Origin: Bradyrhizobium sp. NAS96.2
Lineage (GTDB): Bacteria; Pseudomonadota; Alphaproteobacteria; Rhizobiales; Xanthobacteraceae
DNA length: 53,350 nt
Direction of reading: 5' to 3'
NCBI RefSeq assembly: GCF_001908235.1
Contig: NZ_LGHK01000125.1
Span: forward strand, 1-53,350
Shown here: piece by piece, positions 1-8,672 of the stretch
Layout of the letters: every line of letters starts with the position of its first letter
Position numbering within the stretch: the stretch's first letter is position 1
Made by a program: the position numbers and the translations under genes
The notes under the pieces: generated by a model
Seen by the model: the letters and a program-made list of their open reading frames with translations, nothing else
Databases searched by the model: none
Told to the model about the DNA's origin: nothing

Positions 1-2
1 CC

Positions 3-713
3 GCGCGCGCCGGCGACAGCCCCGAGCCCGCACCACCGGCACCGCCCTGCGACGTGCCCGCCTATCTGCTTTCAAGCGAGAGCTCGCTGCCGAAGGTCAC
101 CGATGCGGTGAAGGCCAATCAGCCGCTCAACGTGCTGGTGGTGGGCAGCCGGTCCTCGACCATTCCCGGCAACGAGGCGAGCGCCTATCCGGCCACGATG
201 CAGGCGGCGCTGAAGGAGGCGTTTCCGGCGGCAACCATCGATTTATCCGTAGAATTACAGGCAAAAAGCACCGCGGATGAGACCGCGGGAACCCTTGTTA
301 AGCTTGTTGAGGCAAAAAAGCCTACTTTGGTTATCTGGCAGACCGGAACGGTCGATGCTATGCGAGCGGTCGATCCCGACGACTTCCGTACCGCCATCAA
401 CGACGGCGTTGTTGCGCTGCGGGGCGCCGGGGCAGACGTGGTGCTGGTCAATCTGCAATACAGCCCGCGCACGGAGACGATGATCTCTGCGCCGCCATAT
501 CTCGACAATATCAAGGTGGTGGCGCAGCAGCACGACGTTCCGCTGTTCGACCGGTTCGCGATCATGAAGCAATGGAGCGACGCCGGATATTTTGACCTGT
601 TCAGCACCGCGCATGGTGTCGACCTGGCCAAGAAGGTTCATGCCTGTCTCGGCCGCGCACTGGCGAAATTCGTGATCGATGCGGCCCATCTGGGCCCGGT
701 GCAGCAGAATTAG
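3..713 (+). CDS. SGNH-hydrolase-like secreted protein, 5' end cut, probable pseudoenzyme
   Basis: The reading frame is open from the first bases, so the start and any signal peptide lie outside the window. A GTG at 54 is in frame, but the upstream Pro/Ala-rich stretch and PPCDVP motif match the PCHQP region of the next gene, so I treat the gene as 5'-partial. It aligns by eye with the downstream SGNH protein: VVGSRSS for block I, VIWQTGTVDA for block III, and a final block containing STAHGVD. The GTN of block III has become GTV, and the Asp of the DxxH block V is absent, so the catalytic Asp and oxyanion Asn look lost. Inference: an inactive paralogue acting alongside its neighbour, perhaps on an acetylated polysaccharide. 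The next gene starts 14 bases after this stop, which suggests one operon. Confidence 0.75.
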   Translation, partial: ARAGDSPEPAPPAPPCDVPAYLLSSESSLPKVTDAVKANQPLNVLVVGSRSSTIPGNEASAYPATMQAALKEAFPAATIDLSVELQAKSTADETAGTLVKLVEAKKPTLVIWQTGTVDAMRAVDPDDFRTAINDGVVALRGAGADVVLVNLQYSPRTETMISAPPYLDNIKVVAQQHDVPLFDRFAIMKQWSDAGYFDLFSTAHGVDLAKKVHACLGRALAKFVIDAAHLGPVQQN

Positions 714-727
714 AGGAAGCAGAGTTG

Positions 728-1741
728 ATGCGTTTTGCCTTCCCTTTTTGTCCTGCCGCAGGGCGGAGCCTGTGCGCCGTGGCGGCGCTGGCGCTGCTCG
801 CGCCGCTGTCGGTTGCGTCGTCGCGCGCGCAGACCGGCCAGGCCGACCAGCATGCCGCGCTGTCGTCAGGTGGCAAGGCCGAGGCTGCAAAGCCTGATGC
901 GGCGAAGCCCGCCGCGGTCGAAGCTGACGCAACCAATCAGCAGTCGCAACCCGGCGTCGCCAGTAAGGCGCTCGATAAGGTGAAGCAGGTTGCGAAGTCG
1001 GCCTCCGACATCTTCTACCGCGTGCCCTGTCATCAACCCACCGGCGTGCCGAACACCACCGGCTCGCTGCCGCATGTCGCGGCCAAGCTCGCCGCCGGCA
1101 AGCCGGTCGTCATCATCGCGTTCGGCTCGTCCTCGACCCAGGGCTATGGCTCGTCGGCGCCGGAATTCACCTACCCCAACCGTCTCGCCGCGCAGCTGCG
1201 CCGGCAGTATCCCTCCGCCGACATCACCGTGCTCAACCGCGGCAAGGGCGGCGAGGACGCGCCGGAAATGATGAAGCGGCTGCAGACCGAAGTGATCGAC
1301 ATGCATCCGGACATGGTGATCTGGCAAGTCGGCACCAACGCGGTTCTGCGCAACCTCGATCCGGTCGAGACCGCCAAGCAGGTCGAGGACGGCGTGGCGC
1401 GCATCCAGGCCGACGGCGCCGACCTCGTGCTGGTCGATCCGCAATATTCGCCGCGCGTCACCGAGCGTCCGGAAAGCGCGCGCGGCATGGTGAAGCTGCT
1501 CGGCCGCATCGCCGCGCTGCGCCATGTCGGCATCTTCCCGCGCTTCGAGGTGATGCGCGATTGGCACGAGAAGCAGGCGATCCCGATCAACGATTTCGTC
1601 ATCGCCGACGGCCTGCACATGAACGATTGGGGCTATGCCTGCTTCGCCCAGCTGCTCGGCGACGACATCATCCGCTCGGTCGGCGCGATCAAGATCGGCG
1701 TCAACGTCCCGTCTGATGTGCGGACCTACCGGCCGATGTGA
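728..1741 (+). CDS. SGNH/GDSL-family hydrolase, secreted
   Basis: A 337-residue protein with an N-terminal hydrophobic segment (about residues 14-34, ending ASSRAQ) that looks like a cleavable signal, then an Ala/Lys-rich linker and an SGNH esterase domain from about residue 110. Visible blocks are FGSSSTQGYG (nucleophile region), NRGKGG (block II Gly), WQVGTNAVL (GTN, block III) and DGLHMND (DxxH, block V), so the catalytic set appears complete. The ATG at 728 follows GAGGAAG at a good distance; a TTG directly before it could also be used. The family hydrolyses ester bonds and includes polysaccharide O-acetyl esterases; the substrate cannot be told here. It lies close behind the degenerate SGNH gene and probably shares its transcript. 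Confidence 0.8.
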   Translation: MRFAFPFCPAAGRSLCAVAALALLAPLSVASSRAQTGQADQHAALSSGGKAEAAKPDAAKPAAVEADATNQQSQPGVASKALDKVKQVAKSASDIFYRVPCHQPTGVPNTTGSLPHVAAKLAAGKPVVIIAFGSSSTQGYGSSAPEFTYPNRLAAQLRRQYPSADITVLNRGKGGEDAPEMMKRLQTEVIDMHPDMVIWQVGTNAVLRNLDPVETAKQVEDGVARIQADGADLVLVDPQYSPRVTERPESARGMVKLLGRIAALRHVGIFPRFEVMRDWHEKQAIPINDFVIADGLHMNDWGYACFAQLLGDDIIRSVGAIKIGVNVPSDVRTYRPM

Positions 1742-1822
1742 TCGGCCGCGCTTCGCGCGGACCCGCTGGCGCGTGTCAGAGAATGTAGGTGCATGAATCA
1801 CCGGCGGTACCAAGCGTTCAGT

Positions 1823-1944
1823 GTCGTCCCGGCGAAGGCCGGGACCCATAACCACCGAGGGTCATTGTCACGCGCTCATGGAATGACGAGTCCCGCCTAC
1901 AACAACCGCCGCGGAGTATGGGTCCCGGCCTTCGCCGGGACGAC
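1823..1944. repeat. Palindromic dispersed repeat, family A copy 1
   Basis: Left arm GTCGTCCCGGCGAAGGCC and right arm GGCCTTCGCCGGGACGAC are inverted copies about 85 bases apart, with GGGACCCATA/TATGGGTCCC extending the arms. The same element recurs at about 6281, 7170 (degenerate), 8357, 17187 and 40993. It fills most of the 330-base gap between the SGNH gene and glpK. Such arms could form a large hairpin and stop transcription, but no poly-T tail is present. Confidence 0.85.
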
Positions 1945-2071
1945 AGCGGAGCGTGTGGCGCCACTTGCGCCTTAGGACTATGGGTCTCTCACCACCACCT
2001 TCCCAAAGCTTGACCTCGCCGCGGTAATCCGCTCCCTTGGCGCCTGCTACCAAGCCTCAAGGGAAACGCTC

Positions 2072-3575
2072 ATGTCTTTCGTGCTGGCCATCGATCAGGG
2101 CACCACTTCGTCGCGCGCCATGGTGTTTCGCGGCGACATCTCCATCGCCGCGGTCGCGCAGCAGGAGTTTCCGCAGCATTTCCCGGCCTCCGGCTGGGTC
2201 GAGCACGAGCCGGAGGACATCTGGACCTCGACCGTGATGGTGTGCCGCGAGGCGCTGGAGAAGGCCGGCCTGAAGGCGAAGGACATCGCAGCGATCGGCA
2301 TCACCAACCAGCGCGAGACCACCGTGGTGTGGGACCGCGCCACCGGCCAGGCCGTGCACCGCGCCATCGTCTGGCAGGACCGCCGCACCGCCGACATCTG
2401 CGCCAAACTGAAAGCCGAAGGCCATGAGCCGGCGATCTCGGCCAAGACCGGCCTGATCATCGACCCCTATTTCTCGGGCACGAAAGTTGCCTGGATCCTC
2501 GACCACGTGCCCGGCGCGCGCGAACGCGCCGAGCGCGGCGAACTCTTGTTCGGCACCGTCGATTGTTACCTGCTGTGGCGGCTCACCGGCGGAAGGGTGC
2601 ATGCGACCGACGCCACCAACGCATCGCGCACGCTGCTGTTCAATATCCACACCGGCGCCTGGGACGACGACCTCATCAACCTCCTGCGCGTGCCGCGCTC
2701 GATGCTGCCCGAGGTGAAGGATTCCTCCGCCCGGTTCGGCGAGAGCACGGCTGACCTATTCGGCGGCCCGATCGCGATCTCGGGGATCGCCGGCGACCAG
2801 CAGGCCGCGACCATCGGCCAGGCCTGCTTCGAGCCCGGCATGATGAAGTCGACCTACGGCACCGGCTGCTTCGCGCTGCTCAACACCGGTACCACGCCGG
2901 TCGCCTCGAAGAACAAGCTGCTCACCACGATCGCCTATCAGCTCGGGGGGACAGCGCACCTACGCGCTCGAAGGCTCGATCTTCGTTGCCGGCTCTGCGG
3001 TGCAGTGGCTACGCGACGGGCTCGGCATCATCAAGCATGCCGCGGAGACCGGGCCGCTCGCCGACAAGTCGGACAGCATGCAGAGCGTCTACCTGGTGCC
3101 GGCCTTCGTCGGCATGGGCGCGCCGTACTGGAATCCGCGCGTGCGCGGCGCGCTGTTCGGCCTCACTCGCAACACCGGCCCGGCCGAGCTCGCGCACGCG
3201 ACCCTGGAGAGCGTCTGCTACCAGACCTTCGACCTGTGGGCCGCGATGCGCACCGACTGGCCGGAGGCGAACGCCGCCAACACCGTGCTGCGCGTCGACG
3301 GCGGCATGACCGCATCCGACTGGACCATGCAGCGGCTCGCCGATCTGCTCAACGCGCCGGTCGATCGCCCGACGATCCAGGAGACCACCGCGCTTGGCGC
3401 CGCCTATCTCGCCGGGCTCGATGCCGGCGTCTATCCCGAGCCCGCGAAGTTCGCCGACAATTGGCGGCTCGAGCACCGCTTCAGGCCGGCGATGAGCGAG
3501 GCGACCCGCGCGCGCAAGCTCGCCGGCTGGGCCCGCGCCGTGAAGGGCGTGCTGGCGAGCGACGAGGGGGAGTAG
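2072..3575 (+). pseudogene. glpK: Glycerol kinase with single-base frameshift
   Basis: GlpK phosphorylates glycerol to glycerol-3-phosphate with ATP (FGGY kinase family, cytoplasm). The N-terminal part shows LAIDQGTTSSRAMVF, GITNQRETTVVWDR and WQDRRTAD, and the C-terminal part shows the Gly-rich DGGMTASDW. The frame starting at 2072 is correct up to AYQLGG, then shifts at a run of six G (2945-2950); with five G it reads LGGQRTYALEGSIFVAGSAVQWL and continues to the stop at 3573-3575. The repaired protein would be about 500 residues, the usual GlpK length. As written, the shifted frame runs on to about 3652 and lacks the second ATPase half. Either a real inactivating insertion or a homopolymer sequencing error; the otherwise intact second half favours error or a very recent event. 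A ribosome site (AAGGGA) precedes the ATG. Confidence 0.9.
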
Positions 3576-3617
3576 GCGGTGAAGCTTTGCTTCGCTCGGG
3601 CTGCACACTCGCTGTAC

Positions 3618-3745
3618 CTCTCCCGCTTGCGGGGGAGGTCGGATCGCATTGAAGATGCGATCCGGGTGGGGCTCCCTCCGCATCATGATTAGTCCCATCG
3701 CGGCGATACCCCCACCCCAGCCCTCCCCCGCAAGCGGGAGAGGGA
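3618..3745. repeat. Palindromic dispersed repeat, family B copy 1
   Basis: Arms CCTCTCCCGCTTGCGGGGG and its inverted partner CCCCCGCAAGCGGGAGAGG bracket about 85 bases that include an inner palindrome at GGATCGCATTGAAGATGCGATCC. Related elements are at about 11384, 27418 and 40071. The element occupies the gap between glpK and the acylase gene. Confidence 0.8.
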
Positions 3746-3801
3746 GCGCGGTGCCGCTGCGGATGCAAGCTGCCAACTAATAACAACCATCGGAGAACAA
3801 C

Positions 3802-6246
3802 ATGAACACGGATCTCAACCGCGTCACCAGGCTACTCACTGCGGCGCTCTGTGCCGCAACATTGGCCGCACCCGCCACCGCGCGCGAGAAAGCTAACCCG
3901 CTCGTCTCAGCGCGTGAAGTCAAGACCGATGTCGCCGGGCTGAAGGCGCCGGGCCAGATCCTGGTCGACGTCTGGGGCATCCCGCATATCTATGCCGGCA
4001 ACGAGCATGACCTGTTCTTCCTGCAAGGCTTCAACGCCGCGCGCGACCGGCTCTGGCAGATCGATCTCTGGCGCAAGCGCGGGCTCGGCCTGCTGGCGAA
4101 GGATTTCGGTCCTGCCTATGCCGAGCAGGACAAGGCGCTGCGCCTGTTCCTCTATCGCGGTGACATGAACGCGGAATGGGTCGCCTATGGCCCGAAGGCG
4201 AAATCCTATGCCGAGGCGTTCGTCGCCGGCGTCAACGCCTATGTCGCCGACGTCAACGCGGGCAAGCGGCCGCTGCCGATCGAGTTCAGGATCGCGGGCA
4301 CGACGCCGGATTTGTGGTCGGCGGAGGACGTCGTGCGCGTCCGCAGCCATGGTCTGACGCGCAACGTCGCCTCCGAGGTGAAGCGATCGCTGGTGGCCTG
4401 CGCCGCCGGTCTCGATGCCGATCGCTTCCGCGTCAAGCTGGAGCCGGAATGGTCCACGAAGATCCCCGACGGGCTAGATCCCTGCAGCGTGCCGAAGGGC
4501 GTGCTCGCGGCCTACGACCTTGCCACCCGCCCGGTCAAGTTCGCCGCGCCGAAAGACCAGAAGGCGGCGCTCGCGCACGATCCCGACACATACCTCGCCG
4601 AGGCCGATCAGCAGCGCGACACCATCGGCTCCAACAACTGGGTGATCGCGGCATCGCGCACGGCAACGGGGCGTCCGATCCTCGCCAACGATCCGCATCG
4701 TGAGCATTCGGTGCCGTCGCTGCGCTACATCGTCGGCCTCAACGCGCCGGGGATCTCGGTGATCGGCGCCGGCGAGCCCGCGCTGCCGGGCATCTCGATC
4801 GGTCACAACGACACCATCGCGTTCGGCCTCACCATCTTCAACGTCGACCAGGAAGACCTCTACGTCTACGAGCTCAACCCTGACAATCCGAACCAGTACC
4901 GCTACGTCACGGGCTGGGAGGACATGCGCATCGTGCACGAGAAAGAGGCGGTGAAGGGCGAGGCCGACCGCGACCTCGAGCTGAAGTTCACTCGGCACGG
5001 CCCGGTGATCTTCGTCGATGCCGACAAGAAGCACGCCTTCGCGGTGCGCTCGATCTGGTTCGAGCCGGGCACCTCGGCCTATTTCGGCTCCTCCGATTAC
5101 ATGACTGCGAAGAGTTGGAACGGCTTCCTCGGCGCGATGCGGCGCTGGGGTGCGCCGTCGGAGAACCAGGTCTATGCCGACACGTCAGGCAATATCGGCT
5201 GGGTCGCGGCCGGCAAGACGCCGCGCCGGACCAGCTTCGACGGCCTGATGCCGGTGCCCGGCGACGGCCGCTACGAGTGGCAGGGTTTCCTGTCGCTCGA
5301 CGAATTGCCGAAACTCTACCAGCCGAAGCAGGGTTTTATCGCCACCGCCAACCAGATGAACCTGCCGGCGGATTATCCGGTGGGCGAACGACGGGTCGGC
5401 TTCGAATGGGCCGACAGCGCGCGCTGGCAGCGCATCGTCGAGGTGCTGCAAGCCAACAGCAGGGTGACGCTCGCGGATGCGATGGGGCTGCAGAACGACG
5501 ACACCGGCATGCTCGCGCGGCGCCTCGTCGCGCTCTTGAAGCCGCTCACGTCAGTTGATGCCAACGTCAAGAAGGGGCTCGACCTGCTCAAGGCATGGGA
5601 TGCGCGCGACACCGAGGACAGCGCCGCGGCCGCGGTCTACGAGGTGTGGATCGCAAACCATCTCGGCCCGGTGCTGCTCAAGACCACGGCGCCGAAGGCG
5701 GCCGAGCTGATCGCACCGGAAGCCTCCAGCATCTCCGCGATAACAGGCTATCTCGAGAAGCCCGACGCCGCGCTCGGCAGCAATCCGGCAGCGGAGCGCG
5801 ACCGCGTGCTGCGCGACAGCCTCGGCGCGGCCGTCGCCGATGTCACCGACAAGCTCGGGAGCGATGCGTCCATGTGGCGCTGGGGCCGCCTGCATGTCGC
5901 CAAGTTCGATCACGCGCTGATGCCGCTCGCCGACAAGGCGACCGCGGCGCAGATGCAGGTCGGCCCGCTCGCCTATGGCGGCGCCGCCAACGTGCCGCGC
6001 GCCGCTACCTACCGCCGCTCCGACTATCATCTCACCGCCGGTGCCTCGTTCCGCATGGTGCTCGATGTCGGCAATTGGGATGCGAGCCGCACCATCAACA
6101 CGCCAGGCCAATCCGGCGATCCCTTCAGCGGCCACTATCGCGACCTCGCACCGCTCTGGGCGACGGGCCAGTATGTCCCGCTGCTCTACAGCCGCCCGGC
6201 GGTGGAAGCCGCAACCGCGGAGGCGATCACGCTGACGCCGCGGTGA
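3802..6246 (+). CDS. Penicillin acylase family (Ntn) hydrolase, periplasmic
   Basis: An 814-residue precursor. Residues about 8-28 form a signal peptide ending PATA-RE, so it is exported. The motif GSNNWVIA places the autocatalytic nucleophile at Ser277 (codon at 4630), which after self-cleavage would become the N-terminus of the beta chain; upstream residues form the alpha chain and spacer. Other family marks are VDVWGIPHIYA, QGFNAARDRLWQIDLWR, ANDPH and PALPGISIGHND. The family cleaves amide bonds of penicillins, N-acyl homoserine lactones and related acyl amides; substrate cannot be decided from sequence, so quorum-signal cleavage is only a possibility. GGAG precedes the ATG. It stands alone between two repeats. 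Confidence 0.9.
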   Translation: MNTDLNRVTRLLTAALCAATLAAPATAREKANPLVSAREVKTDVAGLKAPGQILVDVWGIPHIYAGNEHDLFFLQGFNAARDRLWQIDLWRKRGLGLLAKDFGPAYAEQDKALRLFLYRGDMNAEWVAYGPKAKSYAEAFVAGVNAYVADVNAGKRPLPIEFRIAGTTPDLWSAEDVVRVRSHGLTRNVASEVKRSLVACAAGLDADRFRVKLEPEWSTKIPDGLDPCSVPKGVLAAYDLATRPVKFAAPKDQKAALAHDPDTYLAEADQQRDTIGSNNWVIAASRTATGRPILANDPHREHSVPSLRYIVGLNAPGISVIGAGEPALPGISIGHNDTIAFGLTIFNVDQEDLYVYELNPDNPNQYRYVTGWEDMRIVHEKEAVKGEADRDLELKFTRHGPVIFVDADKKHAFAVRSIWFEPGTSAYFGSSDYMTAKSWNGFLGAMRRWGAPSENQVYADTSGNIGWVAAGKTPRRTSFDGLMPVPGDGRYEWQGFLSLDELPKLYQPKQGFIATANQMNLPADYPVGERRVGFEWADSARWQRIVEVLQANSRVTLADAMGLQNDDTGMLARRLVALLKPLTSVDANVKKGLDLLKAWDARDTEDSAAAAVYEVWIANHLGPVLLKTTAPKAAELIAPEASSISAITGYLEKPDAALGSNPAAERDRVLRDSLGAAVADVTDKLGSDASMWRWGRLHVAKFDHALMPLADKATAAQMQVGPLAYGGAANVPRAATYRRSDYHLTAGASFRMVLDVGNWDASRTINTPGQSGDPFSGHYRDLAPLWATGQYVPLLYSRPAVEAATAEAITLTPR

Positions 6247-6280
6247 GGGGAGGTCGCAAGGCCACGCCACAAACTCCACC

Positions 6281-6412
6281 GTCGTCCCGGGCAAGCGAAG
6301 CGCGACCCGGGACCCATAACCACGGGGTTGAGTTGTCGCGCGATGCTGGGGCCACAGCGCGCTTCAACAACGCAACCCTGTGGCTATGGGTCCCTGCTTT
6401 CGCAGGGACGAC
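6281..6412. repeat. Palindromic dispersed repeat, family A copy 2
   Basis: Variant arms: left GTCGTCCCGGGCAAGCGAAG...GACCCGGGACCCATAACCAC, right TATGGGTCCCTGCTTTCGCAGGGACGAC. The two arms differ in their inner hairpin sequence, so each arm can fold on its own as well as pair with the other. It fills the roughly 310-base gap after the acylase gene. Confidence 0.75.
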
Positions 6413-6555
6413 AGCGAGTGTGTGGTGGCCGCGCTCTACCTCTCCTGTCTCTCTAGCACCTTGAGCATCGCGCGCAGCGTGTCGTCGCTTACGGCGCCTT
6501 GCATCTGCCGCGACACCGAATATCTCCCGCCGACAACGCGAAAAAAGGTCATGCG

Positions 6556-7149
6556 ATGCTGCTGCCTGACGGTTACTCCGACATCCCTCATGGCAAGATC
6601 GCTGCCGTCGTCACACATCTGGAAATGACCGCGCGCCCGCCGATGCGCGACGATCCGCCCGGTGTCTGGCGCCTGCGCAAGGTCGATCCACCCGCGCTCG
6701 ACTGGTACCGCGATCTCTATCGCTGCGTCGGCGAGGAGTGGCTGTGGTTCACCCGCACCGGGCTCGACGACGCCGATCTCGCCTCGCGGATTCACGCGCC
6801 CGGCGTCGAGCTCTACGGGCTGGTCGCGGACGGCCAGGATGAAGGTCTGCTCGAGCTCGATTTCAGCATGCCCGGTGAATGCCAGCTGCTCTATTTCGGC
6901 GTCACCGCAAAATTTATCGGCACCGGCGCCGCGCGCTTCCTGATGAACCGCGCGCTCAAGATCGCCTGGTCGCGCGACATCGGTCGTTTCTGGGTGCACA
7001 CCTGCACCTTCGATCATCCCTCCGCCGTCGCGTTCTACCAGCGCTCCGGCTTCCACGCGTTCAAGCGGCAGATCGAGGTGGCGGATGATCCGAGGCTCAA
7101 CGGCAAACTGCCGCGCGATTCCGCGAGGCATGTGCCGGTGATTGGGTAG
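6556..7149 (+). CDS. GNAT-family N-acetyltransferase
   Basis: A 197-residue protein with the GNAT fold: a central acceptor part (FTRTGLDDADL), the strand ELDFSMPGECQLLYFGV, then FIGTGAARFLMNRAL where Q/RxxGxG/A-like acetyl-CoA binding residues occur, and the late DHPSAVAFYQRSGFHAFKR motif typical of the family. I chose the ATG at 6556 because AAAAAAGG stands just upstream; an upstream frame from 6499 exists but lacks family similarity. The acceptor substrate is unknown. No operon partner; palindromic repeats lie on both sides. Confidence 0.8.
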   Translation: MLLPDGYSDIPHGKIAAVVTHLEMTARPPMRDDPPGVWRLRKVDPPALDWYRDLYRCVGEEWLWFTRTGLDDADLASRIHAPGVELYGLVADGQDEGLLELDFSMPGECQLLYFGVTAKFIGTGAARFLMNRALKIAWSRDIGRFWVHTCTFDHPSAVAFYQRSGFHAFKRQIEVADDPRLNGKLPRDSARHVPVIG

Positions 7150-7169
7150 ACGCTGCCACAAACTCCGCC

Positions 7170-7285
7170 GTAGTCCCGGGCAAGCGTCAGCGCGACCCGG
7201 GACCATAACCACTGAGGTGAGTTGGTCTACAGTGCTGGGGCTCCAGCCTTTGCAACGACGCGAGCCGGTGGTTATGGGTCCCAGC
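7170..7285. repeat. Degenerate family A palindromic repeat, copy 3
   Basis: Left arm GTAGTCCCGGGCAAGCGTCA...GACCCGGGACCATAACCAC is recognisable; the right arm keeps only GGTGGTTATGGGTCCC and then diverges. The rest of the gap to 7496 (about 210 bases) shows no gene I can support. Confidence 0.6.
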
Positions 7286-7496
7286 TCCCGTGTGCGCAAT
7301 TGCGCAATAGGCAGAGACGCGCCGAATATGCGGCTCATGCTGGCAATGCTTCATCGGAATGACCCGGTGTATTGCAATGCGGCGCAACCCATCTACGATG
7401 GTGCAAAGTGCAACCTCTGACCCCGGCTTGGCCGCCACACTTCGAAAGCCTGCTTTCGAGGCGCGGTCGGCCGCGGCATGACCGACGAGATGACAG

Positions 7497-8123
7497 ATGT
7501 TTTTGATCGGCCAGTACGACTCGCCCTTTGTCCGCCGCACCGCGATCGCGTTGCGGCTCTATGGATTGCCGTTCGAGCACAAGCCGTGGTCGACCTTTGC
7601 CGATGCCGAGAAGGTCGCGGCCTACAATCCGGTGCGGCGGGTGCCGACGCTGGTGCTCGACGACGGCGAGGCGCTGATCGAGAGCGGCGCGATCCTGGAT
7701 TATCTTGACGAGTTGGTCGGGCCGGAAAAGGCGATGATTGCGCGGTCGGGGGCCGAGCGCCGCAGGCATCTGCGCATCGCGGCGCTGGCGACCGGGCTCG
7801 CCGACAAGGCGGTGAGCCTGGTCTATGAGCGCGTGCTGCGCAAGGAGCAGTTGAAGCTCTGGGTCGAGCGTTGCGAGGCGCAGATTTCTGGCGTGCTCGC
7901 GGTGCTGGAGCAGGAGCGGGCGTCGGTCACGTCGCCATATTGGCTGGGCGATCGCATCGGTCACGCCGACATCGCGGTAGCCTGCGCACTGCGCTTCACC
8001 GGCGAGGCGCATCCGCATCTGTTCGATGCGCGCTATCCGACGCTGCAAGCGCACGCCGCGCGCTGCGAGGCGCTGCCGCCGTTCCAGGAGATCGTGCAGC
8101 CGCTGGCGCCGCCGAAAGGGTAG
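7497..8123 (+). CDS. Glutathione S-transferase family protein
   Basis: A 208-residue cytoplasmic protein. Residues 1-77 form the thioredoxin-like domain: MFLIGQYDSPFVRR (active-site Ser region), NPVRRVPTLVLDDG with the cis-Pro, and LIESGAILDYLDE with the Glu-Ser glutathione-binding pair. Residues about 90-200 form the all-helical C-terminal domain including HADIAVACALRF. Length is typical of bacterial GSTs. The natural substrate is not visible. The ATG at 7497 is the first Met that preserves the fold; two ATGs just upstream are out of frame. Monocistronic by position. Confidence 0.88.
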   Translation: MFLIGQYDSPFVRRTAIALRLYGLPFEHKPWSTFADAEKVAAYNPVRRVPTLVLDDGEALIESGAILDYLDELVGPEKAMIARSGAERRRHLRIAALATGLADKAVSLVYERVLRKEQLKLWVERCEAQISGVLAVLEQERASVTSPYWLGDRIGHADIAVACALRFTGEAHPHLFDARYPTLQAHAARCEALPPFQEIVQPLAPPKG

Positions 8124-8218
8124 GGGCGTGTCGTGATCCCTTAACATCATTCCGGGGCGTGCGAAGCGAAGAGCAAGGCTCGGCAAATGATGTCGCGAGA
8201 ATGCGAAGCACCCACAAC

Positions 8219-8322
8219 TGTCATCGCCCGGCTCGACCGGGCGATCCAGTACGCCGCGGCCTCTCGGCTCAAGCACGACCGTCTCTGGAATACTGGATCA
8301 CCCGCTTTCGCGGGTGATGACA
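8219..8322. repeat. Palindromic dispersed repeat, family D
   Basis: Inverted arms TGTCATCGCCCGGCTCGACC...GGGCGATCCAGTA and TACTGGATCACCCGCTTTCG...CGGGTGATGACA. Each arm also holds a short hairpin of its own. With the next repeat it makes up most of the 550-base gap between the GST gene and thrC. Confidence 0.75.
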
Positions 8323-8356
8323 CGGTGTGTTTGACATCTTGAATCGAGAGCCATCC

Positions 8357-8486
8357 TCATCGTCGTCCTGGCGAAAGCCAGGACCCATTACCCCGAATGC
8401 TTGTTGTTGAGCGACGTGGGGCCACCATCTCGTTCTTCACTGCGTGCGGTGGTTATGGGTCCTGGCTTTCGCCAGGACGACGATGG
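8357..8486. repeat. Palindromic dispersed repeat, family A copy 4
   Basis: Arms CATCGTCGTCCTGGCGAAAG and its inverted copy CTTTCGCCAGGACGACGATG, with CCAGGACCCAT/ATGGGTCCTGG extensions. Arms are nearly perfect over at least 28 bases. From 8487 to 8672 I see no gene; that stretch should contain the thrC promoter. Confidence 0.8.
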
Positions 8487-8672
8487 TGTATGTGGCGCGG
8501 GCGGCGGTCGATCGAGACAGCGTCCGCACCCGCGCCCCCGAGGCGCGTGCTTCGGGCTACCCATTGCCGGTCCGATCTTCTATGGTGACCTGATCCGGTT
8601 CGCATGCGGCGAACTCGATAAATCCATGATATCAAAGGCTTAAGGCTCGGATCGAAGCCTTTGGAGGGCGGT

